Shown here in pieces: positions 6,118 through 11,144 of a stretch of DNA of 11,144 nucleotides. Origin of the DNA: an uncultured Christensenella sp. (GTDB lineage Bacteria > Bacillota > Clostridia > Christensenellales > UBA1750); NCBI GenBank assembly GCA_905193155.1, contig CAJJNQ010000063.1:1-11144 (forward strand). Direction: 5' to 3'. The notes below the pieces were generated by a model. That model saw only the letters and a list, made by a program, of their open reading frames with translations. It was not told where the DNA came from and did not search any database. How positions within the stretch are numbered: the first letter of the stretch is position 1; each line of letters begins with the position of its first letter. A program made the translations under genes and the position numbers.

Positions 6118-6987
6118 TTGCGCACCAAGATCTTTACCGACACCACCTGCGATCTTTCGCCGGAGCGCCGCGCCGCGCATGACATCACCGCGCTGCCGCT
6201 GCACGTCTTCTTAGGCGAAACCGACTACCTGGACGGCGTGGACGTGACTCCCCAGCAGCTCTTTGACTACGCGCTGCAAAACAAGCAGCTGCCCAAGACC
6301 GCCGCTGTGGGCGAATATGACTTTGAAAACGCCTTCCGCGAGGCGCTGGACGACGGATACGACGAGCTGGTCTACACCGGGCTTTCCTCCAAGCTGTCCT
6401 CCACCTATCAGAATGCCTGCCTGGCGCGGGATTCCCTGATTGAAAAGGGATATGACGCCAAGCGTTTCCATCTGGTGGACTCGCTTCAGCTCTCCTCCGG
6501 CACGGCACACCTGCTGCTGCGCGCGGCGGACATCGTGGAAAACGGCGGAACGGCCCAGCAGGCAGAGGACGACATGCGCGCCACGCTGCCGCGCCTTTCC
6601 ACCCACTTCATCGTGGATACGCTGCAATATCTGCACATGGGCGGGCGCTGTTCTTCCATCGCGTTCCTGGCGGGCTCCATGCTCAAGCTGCACCCGCAGA
6701 TCAACATGATCGACGGCGCGATGATCGCGGGCGAAAAGTTCCGCGGCAAGCTCGACCGCTGCATCGCGCAATACGAAAAAAAGACGGTTTTCGACATTCT
6801 CGATCAGATCGAGCCGGAGCGCATCTTCCTGACCCACACGCTGCCGGACGAGCCGGTGGAAGCGCTGGCCGAGGAGATCCGCAAGCTGGGCTACTTCAAG
6901 GAAGTGCTCTGCGAGCGCGCGGGCGCGACCATCGCCAGCCACTGCGGCCCCGGAACCATCGGCTTTCTCACCATCCACAAGGCGTAA
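6118..6987 (+). CDS. DegV-family (FakB-like) fatty-acid-binding protein
   Basis: DegV/FakB proteins bind one fatty acid and present it to the kinase FakA, feeding outside or recycled fatty acids into phospholipids. This 289-residue protein shows the family pattern: TDTTCDLS at 7-14, LPKT near 58-61, GLSSKLSSTYQ at 88-98, the DTLQYLHMGGR stretch at 167-177 and SHCGPGTIGF at 274-283. The length is usual for the family. The start is TTG at 6118, ten bases after AAGGAGGT. The open frame extends upstream to 6013, but ATG 6070 lies inside the -10 box and could not be in this mRNA. No fakA is in the window, so the fatty-acid role rests on family knowledge. It is a single-gene unit, divergent from the aldehyde dehydrogenase and sharing its control region. 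Confidence 0.92.
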   Translation: MRTKIFTDTTCDLSPERRAAHDITALPLHVFLGETDYLDGVDVTPQQLFDYALQNKQLPKTAAVGEYDFENAFREALDDGYDELVYTGLSSKLSSTYQNACLARDSLIEKGYDAKRFHLVDSLQLSSGTAHLLLRAADIVENGGTAQQAEDDMRATLPRLSTHFIVDTLQYLHMGGRCSSIAFLAGSMLKLHPQINMIDGAMIAGEKFRGKLDRCIAQYEKKTVFDILDQIEPERIFLTHTLPDEPVEALAEEIRKLGYFKEVLCERAGATIASHCGPGTIGFLTIHKA

Positions 6988-7031
6988 GGCAGCGCCCAAC
7001 CTCTTATTCATTCGCCATCATTTTTCTCATC

Positions 7032-7072
7032 GCCGCGAGCCTCCGTCCCGGAGGCCCGCGGCTTTGTCGTTT
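7032..7072 (+). terminator. Rho-independent terminator of the DegV-family gene
   Basis: GCCGCG-A-GCCTCC (7032-7044) pairs with GGAGGC-C-CGCGGC (7050-7062) around a five-base loop, with one internal A/C mismatch. TTTGTCGTTT follows. It lies about 45 bases after the stop codon. Confidence 0.78.
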
Positions 7073-7380
7073 CCCGCCCCGCCGTCACAGGCCGGGGGCG
7101 GCTGCGGCCTCCCCCGGACCCCCTCCCTTTGCGAGGAAACCGTTTTGCCAAACGCTTTCCGCGCAAAGCCAAACCCCTCTATCCTTCCCTTGCCGACCCC
7201 GCACAGGGAGCCGCGTGCCCGGCTTCGCCGTGCCGGCGTCTGCGGCGCATCCGCCAAAGCGCCGCCCGCGGCGGCGCGCGCGTCTCTCTCCCCCAGCCGG
7301 GTTGCCCGCTCACAGCCAGTTTTCTACGGATTTTCATAAAAATTCATCAATCTTTTTTTAGAAAAAAGCCCCATGCCCCA
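7073..7380. other. Intergenic stretch, GC-rich then AT-rich, no gene found
   Basis: The first 250 bases are very GC-rich and hold the repeat copy B plus small hairpins, such as GCGCCGCC/GGCGGCGC at 7259-7277. Open frames cross this area, but their translations are arginine-, proline- and alanine-rich without family likeness or a ribosome binding site. From about 7320 the sequence turns AT-rich, with T- and A-runs at 7350-7368, and may act as an upstream enhancer of the promoter at 7381-7409. Confidence 0.5.
7092..7125 (-). repeat. GC-rich intergenic repeat, copy B
   Basis: Read on the minus strand, this 34-base stretch contains GGTCCGGGGGAGGCCGCAG and ends in a C-run with GG. It matches copy A (2-33) with only two single-base gaps and is in the opposite orientation. 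Its ends can pair (CCGGGGG with CCCCCGG). Similarity stops at both ends, so the unit looks short and defined. Confidence 0.6.
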
Positions 7381-7409
7381 TGGGCAAGCGCCGTTTGGTC
7401 TGGTATAAT
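7381..7409 (+). promoter_or_regulatory. Promoter of the FG-GAP/ThuA unit
   Basis: TATAAT at 7404-7409 is preceded by TGG, making an extended -10 box. TGGGCA (7381-7386) lies 17 bases before it and matches four of six positions of the -35 consensus. The start codon follows about 22 bases after the -10 box. Confidence 0.72.
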
Positions 7410-7431
7410 AGAGAATCGGAGGGATGCAGAT

Positions 7432-8664
7432 ATGTATTTTGAGAAGCAGATTTTAGGCGTTCTTCGGAACGAGGTCGGCCCTGACGCCTGCGATAACGTA
7501 GTGCTGGTCGGCGATATGAACAACGATGGCTGGAACGATATCGTCCTTTGCGGACACAACGGAACCCTTGCGATTCTGCGCAACGGCGAGCTCTATCGCC
7601 GCTGGGATCGCGTCGTGATCGACGAAAACGTATCCGGCGTGAGCACCGCCGCCGCGCTGTGCGACCTGACGGGCAACGGTCTGCCCGACATCCTCCTTTC
7701 GGGGGACAGCACGTCCGACGAAGTGGTCTGGTATGAAAACCCCGGCGATCTGGAAGGTCAGTGGACCCGCCATGTCGCCTTTGCAACCGGCAATCCCGGT
7801 TTTTCCGATATGGTGCTGGCCGATAACCTGCTGGGCGACGGCCGCCGCTGCCTGCTCGTCGTCAATCAGACCGAAAACGGCAGCCGCGTGCTCTGCGCGC
7901 CCCTGCCCGCCGACGCCGCTTCCCCCTGGGCCGAACCCATGGTGCTGGCCGACGGCCTGATGGACGAAAACGCGGAATGCGGCATCAACGCGCCTTCCAC
8001 CGGCCTTGCGGTGGGCGATCTGGACGGCGACGGCCATCTCGAATTCGTCTGCGGCAACTACTGGTTCAAGCGCGAGGGCAGCGCCTTTGCACAGCACCGC
8101 TACTGCACCGGCAAGGTCTCCTGCCGCATCGCCCTGGGCGACGTGGACGGCAAGGACGATCTGGAGATCGTGGTGTGCGAAAGCGCGGCCATCTCCGAAT
8201 ACGAGCTTTCCGGCGCGACGCTCTCCGTGTTCCGTCAGGGCGTGGACATCACCCAGCCGTGGGAGGAGCAGGTGCTCTCCGATTCCATCAACGACTGCGG
8301 CGCGCTGCTCGTCGGCTCCTTCACCGGCAATCGCCTGCCCGATATTATCGTGGGCGAAATCGGTCAGGAAGGTCTGACCCGCGGCCTTTGCACCTTCAAA
8401 AAGCCCGCGCACCTGGGCGGCTTCGCCTTCAGCGCCGATAAGACCCGCTATCTCAGCCAGGGTGACGCGCCTGTTATCCGCCTGTTCACCACCGAAAACG
8501 GCGCGGACTTCCGGGAGCAGCTGCTCAGCGCGGATACCGGCATGTTCGTCGGCACGCTGGCAGACGTGCTGCACACGCACACCGACCGCCTTTCCCTGAT
8601 CGGCATGCCCAAGATCGGCGCCGAGCGCTGGGGCCTGCACTGCTTTACCGCGCTGGACCGCTGA
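7432..8664 (+). CDS. FG-GAP/VCBS repeat beta-propeller protein, apparently cytoplasmic
   Basis: This 410-residue protein seems to be a seven-bladed beta-propeller. Repeat signatures begin near residues 28 (GDMNNDGWNDIV), 78 (CDLTGNGLPDIL), 131 (degenerate), 196 (GDLDGDGHLEFV), 237 (GDVDGKDDLEIV), 296 (GSFTGNRLPDII) and 374 (degenerate). The Asp/Asn-rich loops resemble calcium sites of integrin-type FG-GAP repeats. WYENPG at 100-105 is also typical of such proteins. FG-GAP proteins are mostly exported, yet no signal peptide or membrane segment is seen, so a role inside the cell is likely. No catalytic domain is visible; it may bind a partner or a sugar compound. ATG 7432 lies eight bases after GGAGGG; the open frame reaches back to 7129, but only through promoter sequence. 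It is followed after 62 bases by a ThuA-like gene, probably in one operon. Confidence 0.83.
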   Translation: MYFEKQILGVLRNEVGPDACDNVVLVGDMNNDGWNDIVLCGHNGTLAILRNGELYRRWDRVVIDENVSGVSTAAALCDLTGNGLPDILLSGDSTSDEVVWYENPGDLEGQWTRHVAFATGNPGFSDMVLADNLLGDGRRCLLVVNQTENGSRVLCAPLPADAASPWAEPMVLADGLMDENAECGINAPSTGLAVGDLDGDGHLEFVCGNYWFKREGSAFAQHRYCTGKVSCRIALGDVDGKDDLEIVVCESAAISEYELSGATLSVFRQGVDITQPWEEQVLSDSINDCGALLVGSFTGNRLPDIIVGEIGQEGLTRGLCTFKKPAHLGGFAFSADKTRYLSQGDAPVIRLFTTENGADFREQLLSADTGMFVGTLADVLHTHTDRLSLIGMPKIGAERWGLHCFTALDR

Positions 8665-8726
8665 GAAAATCAGGCGTTCCCTGCGCTGTCTGTATACAAA
8701 TAATAAAAATGGCAGGGGGTAATTTC

Positions 8727-9377
8727 ATGAAAAAGAACGCAATTGTGCTGCTGGGCGACTATTGGCACCCGGCCGAGACCATCGAGCCGCTGCTGCCGAT
8801 GATTTTCGACGAGAAGGAATGGAACGTCAAGGTGACGGACGATCCCAACTACATCGGCGCGACGATGGTGGCGCCCGACCTCATCATGAACTTCAAGGAC
8901 GGCATCGCCAACACCTCGATCCCCACCACCAACTGGTACACCAACGATACCTGGCATCCGTTCACCTGCAAGATGCTGATCGAAGGCGGCGGAGCGGGCT
9001 ATATCGCGGTGCACTGCGGTCTGGCCAACATCCCGGCGGACAACCCGGTCTACACCGAGGTGCTGCACGGCCGTTTCCTGAACCACCCGCCCAAGTGCCC
9101 CGTCAAGGTGCATATCACCGCCCAGCACCCCGTGACCGAGGGCGTGACCGATTTTGAAATCGAGGACGAGCACTACCAGATGGAAGGCGAGTGGGACAAG
9201 ACCAACGTCCTTGCCATGACCCAGTCCGAACACGGCCAGCAGGTCGGCGTCTGGGCGCACGAGTGCGGCAACGCGCGCGTCGTGGGCATCACCCCCGGCC
9301 ATACCACCGAGGTGCTGACCGGCGAGGGCATGCTCAAGCTCCTGCGCAACGCCGTGAACTGGGCTGCCAGAAAGTAA
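8727..9377 (+). CDS. ThuA-like domain protein
   Basis: This 216-residue protein belongs to the ThuA family (trehalose-utilisation type, with a class I glutamine-amidotransferase-like fold). Its chemistry is not settled; members lie in sugar-use operons. Visible marks are GGGAGYIAVHCG at 87-98, HPVTEG at 134-139, DEHY at 147-150, PGHTTE at 190-195 and NAVNWA at 208-213. Cys97 sits at the elbow where related folds carry the nucleophile; from memory, other ThuA-like proteins have serine there. No signal peptide is present. ATG 8727 is preferred, with AGGGGG seven bases upstream; the in-frame ATG 8709 lies before that site. It follows the FG-GAP gene and ends at a terminator. ThuA and FG-GAP proteins are often neighbours in other phyla, which supports a shared carbohydrate-related role, by inference. 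Confidence 0.85.
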   Translation: MKKNAIVLLGDYWHPAETIEPLLPMIFDEKEWNVKVTDDPNYIGATMVAPDLIMNFKDGIANTSIPTTNWYTNDTWHPFTCKMLIEGGGAGYIAVHCGLANIPADNPVYTEVLHGRFLNHPPKCPVKVHITAQHPVTEGVTDFEIEDEHYQMEGEWDKTNVLAMTQSEHGQQVGVWAHECGNARVVGITPGHTTEVLTGEGMLKLLRNAVNWAARK

Positions 9378-9398
9378 TTTCCTCAAAAAACACATCCT

Positions 9399-9435
9399 GC
9401 CCTCCCGAAAGCACTTTCCGGGAGGGCTTTTTCTT
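9399..9435 (+). terminator. Terminator after the ThuA-like gene, just ahead of the next ribosome binding site
   Basis: GCCCTCCCG (9399-9407) pairs with CGGGAGGGC (9419-9427); the inner AAAG/CTTT extends the stem past one bulged C. TTTTTCTT follows. The next gene's AAGGAGG begins only four bases after this tail, so there is no room for a promoter between the two. Confidence 0.85.
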
Positions 9436-9451
9436 CACAAGGAGGCTTTTG

Positions 9452-10438
9452 ATGCGCATCACCCGCTGCACGCCGGACGATTTGGACGATCTTGTGTGGA
9501 TCGCCCGCAAAACCTTTCGCGAAACCTTTGCCGAACAGAACACTGCAAAGAACATGGTCGCCTATCTCGCCTCCGCCTTTTCCCCGGAAAAGCTGGCCGC
9601 CGAACTGCGCTGTCCGGACAGCGCCCTGTTCCTCGCGCGGGAGCTGGGCGCGCCGGTCGGCTATCTCCAGCTCAACCGCGGCAGGGCGCAGACCGAGCAT
9701 CCGCCGGAAAACGCTGCGGAGATTCAGCGCATCTATGTGCTCTCCGGGGCAAAAGGCCGCGGCGTCGGCTCTCAACTGATGCACCTGGCGGAGAAAACCG
9801 CGCGCGAATGGGGCTGCGGCATGCTCTGGCTGGGCGTCTGGGAACACAACCTGCCCGCGCAGCACTTTTACCGCAGCCACGGCTTTGAGCGCTTCTCGCA
9901 GCACATCTTTCAGCTGGGCAGCGATGCGCAGACCGATTTTTTGCTGAAAAAGGAACTGCCGCCGCTTCCCGCCCGGCGGGAAATCCGCATCCGCCCCGCT
10001 GCGGAATCCGATTATCCCGCCGTCGAACGGATCATGCAGCAGGTGCAGGCGCTGCATGTCAGCCTGCGCCCGGATATCTACAAGCCCTATAAGATCGCAC
10101 TGCCGCGCGAGGAATTCGACCGCGCCGTGCGCGAAAACCGATTCTTTGCGGCGGTTTGCGATGGAGAGGTTGTCGGTATCCTCCATCTCCAACTTCATTC
10201 TGTCGGCAGCAGCACGCAGGTTTCCCGCCGCGTGCTCTTTGTGGACACGCTGGCTGTGGACGAGTCCCTGCGCGGCAAGAGTATCGGGCAGGCGCTGCTG
10301 AATCATGCCCGTTCGCTGCGGGACGAGCTGAAGCTGGACGGCCTCGAGCTGCAAGTCAACGCCCGCAACCGCGCCGCCCGCGCCTTCTACGCCCGCTGCG
10401 GTTTCACGGAAAAGTCCGTCAATCTGGAACTGCGTTGA
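9452..10438 (+). CDS. Tandem two-domain GNAT acetyltransferase
   Basis: This 328-residue protein consists of two GNAT acetyltransferase domains. Domain 1 (about 1-168) carries the acetyl-CoA loop KGRGVG at 101-106 and WEHNLPAQHFYRSHGF at 130-145, resembling PaiA/spermidine-acetyltransferase-like enzymes. Domain 2 (about 176-328) has RGKSIG at 274-279 and NARNRAARAFYARCGF at 303-318. Both loops look intact, so both halves may bind acetyl-CoA; the substrates cannot be told. The open frame continues upstream through the ThuA gene, but ATG 9452 is clear: AAGGAGG lies six bases before it and it fits the start of a GNAT domain. The terminator hairpin of the previous gene stands directly upstream, which suggests read-through or control of transcription. 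The next gene begins 25 bases downstream and is likely co-transcribed. Confidence 0.9.
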   Translation: MRITRCTPDDLDDLVWIARKTFRETFAEQNTAKNMVAYLASAFSPEKLAAELRCPDSALFLARELGAPVGYLQLNRGRAQTEHPPENAAEIQRIYVLSGAKGRGVGSQLMHLAEKTAREWGCGMLWLGVWEHNLPAQHFYRSHGFERFSQHIFQLGSDAQTDFLLKKELPPLPARREIRIRPAAESDYPAVERIMQQVQALHVSLRPDIYKPYKIALPREEFDRAVRENRFFAAVCDGEVVGILHLQLHSVGSSTQVSRRVLFVDTLAVDESLRGKSIGQALLNHARSLRDELKLDGLELQVNARNRAARAFYARCGFTEKSVNLELR

Positions 10439-10463
10439 ATTGCCGGAAGGGAGGACGCTCTTC

Positions 10464-11021
10464 ATGCACATCTCCGACCTTTCGCTTTTCCATTACTACG
10501 AACGCGCCGCTGGGCCGTTCCGCAGCCTGACATCGCTGCCCGAAGCGGAAGCGCAGGCGGTGCAGGCTTCCCTGACCGGTTTTGCAGCGCAGCGAAGTGC
10601 GGACTATCTGTCCTGCCGCCGCACGTTGGAAGCCGAAATGCGGATTCTCTTTCTTCAAGCGGGCGGCCAACCGCAGCGCACGGCCCCGCATTACCTCGTC
10701 ATCGGGGAATGCCCCTTTCTGGCAAGCTGGTATCACGATCCCGCGGTTTTCCGCCTGTCGCTGAATTCCGTCGATCCATCCGTGATCTCCTTTACCTACG
10801 GCGACTCCTTTCCCACCTTCAGCGACCGGGTGCAGGATCGCCGCGAATACCGCCGCCGAATCTATACGCTGCCGGAAATCCTTCACCTGATCGAACAATA
10901 CGGCCTTCCGCAGGAAATCTGGCCGCAGGAGCCGCATTTTTTCGGTCAACCCGCCTATGTGGAAGCCCAGCTCTGGTCGGACGATCCGCTGCGTACACTT
11001 CCTGCAACTCTTCAGTCGTAA
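10464..11021 (+). CDS. Conserved-looking hypothetical protein, function unknown
   Basis: I cannot assign a named family to this 185-residue protein, though its composition and motif-like blocks look like a real and conserved bacterial protein. It is soluble, with no signal peptide or membrane segment. Notable blocks are the N-terminal aromatic patch LFHYYERAAGPF (8-19), RSADYLSCRRTLE (44-56), PHYLVIGECPFLASWY near 75-90, the SFTYGDSFPTF stretch at about 108-118, and AQLWSD near the C-terminus. Codon use matches its neighbours. ATG 10464 has GGGAGG nine bases upstream; a TTG at 10440 would place that site inside the gene and is rejected. It follows the tandem GNAT gene after 25 bases, so the two probably share an mRNA. 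Whether they act together is unknown. Confidence 0.78.
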   Translation: MHISDLSLFHYYERAAGPFRSLTSLPEAEAQAVQASLTGFAAQRSADYLSCRRTLEAEMRILFLQAGGQPQRTAPHYLVIGECPFLASWYHDPAVFRLSLNSVDPSVISFTYGDSFPTFSDRVQDRREYRRRIYTLPEILHLIEQYGLPQEIWPQEPHFFGQPAYVEAQLWSDDPLRTLPATLQS

Positions 11022-11055
11022 ATTGAAAATCCCGTTTGCTGTCGGCGGGCGGCCG

Positions 11056-11094
11056 CCGTGTGCATTTTTGCGCAGAGCGCAAAAATGCACACGG
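11056..11094. other. Perfect 18-base-pair stem-loop after the last gene
   Basis: Arms at 11056-11073 and 11077-11094 pair without a mismatch around the three-base loop AGA. It starts 35 bases past the stop of the hypothetical gene. A T-run and an A-run lie inside the arms, but no T-tail follows on either strand. It could end or stabilise the transcript, work in both directions, or be part of a small repeat element. Confidence 0.65.
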
Positions 11095-11144
11095 GGCGTG
11101 GGGGGCGGGGGAGGCCTTCGGGGGGATCCGGAGCGTTTAGGTTT
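11095..11144. repeat. G-rich tail resembling the intergenic repeat (possible copy C)
   Basis: This edge stretch shares the GGGGGAGGCC core and flanking G-runs with copies A and B but then diverges (TTCGGGGGG follows). The similarity is short and could be chance in G-rich DNA. The sequence leaves the window, so the element cannot be delimited. Confidence 0.3.

Noticed and set aside
5967..6188. N-terminal extension of the aldehyde dehydrogenase
   Set aside because: It would pass through both divergent promoters and into the DegV gene; the family begins near ATG 5966, which has its own ribosome binding site.
7064..7339. Small plus-strand open frame of 91 codons in the GC-rich gap
   Set aside because: It has no ribosome binding site, covers the repeat copy B, and its proline/arginine/alanine-rich translation reflects base composition.
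7129..7431. N-terminal extension of the FG-GAP protein by about 100 residues, which might have held an export signal
   Set aside because: It lies upstream of and through the extended -10 promoter; the translation is not a signal peptide and ATG 7432 has a good ribosome binding site.
7453..8640. Minus-strand open frame of 395 codons opposite the FG-GAP gene
   Set aside because: The plus-strand frame has promoter, ribosome binding site and repeated FG-GAP motifs; this one has none of these.
9383..10471. Minus-strand open frame of 362 codons opposite the tandem GNAT gene
   Set aside because: The GNAT motifs on the plus strand are clear; the antisense translation has the usual shadow composition and spans the intergenic terminator.
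1..11144. CRISPR array, tRNA, rRNA, transposase or phage genes
   Set aside because: No regularly spaced direct repeats, cloverleaf-type sequences or mobile-element protein motifs were seen on either strand. The GC-rich repeat copies are too few and too far apart for an array.

Overview
The window looks like chromosomal DNA from a GC-rich member of the Clostridia (Bacillota), probably gut-associated. This is inferred from strong AGGAGG-type ribosome binding sites, near-consensus TTGACA/TATAAT promoters, GTG and TTG starts, Rho-independent terminators and the protein types. No phage, plasmid, insertion sequence, CRISPR, tRNA or rRNA signal was seen. Ten protein-coding genes are supported; the many long open frames opposite them are high-GC shadows.

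Layout. 1-140: a GC-rich repeat fragment, a long hairpin and a probable terminator. 144-1340 (-): an Eis-like N-acetyltransferase with its own promoter. 1511-2266 (+): a secreted L,D-transpeptidase ending at a textbook terminator. 2321-2608: a lower-GC gap with no gene found. 2658-5966 (-): an aldehyde dehydrogenase, the NAD-capping/NADH pyrophosphatase NudC, and a membrane-anchored metallophosphoesterase-like protein that has lost key metal ligands and also has its own internal promoter. 6118-6987 (+): a DegV-family fatty-acid-binding protein, divergent from the dehydrogenase; a 20-bp dyad lies between and overlaps both -35 boxes. 6988-7380: a terminator, a second copy of the GC-rich repeat and no gene. 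7432-9377 (+): an intracellular FG-GAP/VCBS beta-propeller followed by a ThuA-like protein. 9452-11021 (+): a tandem two-domain GNAT acetyltransferase followed by an unrecognised 185-residue protein. 11056-11144: a perfect 18-bp hairpin and a GC-rich tail resembling the repeat.

How the genes may work together. The dehydrogenase and NudC share nicotinamide-cofactor chemistry, and the divergent DegV protein suggests a lipid or fatty-aldehyde link, with one regulator possibly reading the shared palindrome. The FG-GAP and ThuA pair looks like a small carbohydrate-related unit. The tandem GNAT and its neighbour form a second unit whose mRNA leader would begin with the preceding terminator hairpin. 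No clear-cut new system is proven; the most unusual items are the degenerate phosphoesterase, the shared palindrome, the propeller/ThuA pair and the dispersed GC-rich repeat.
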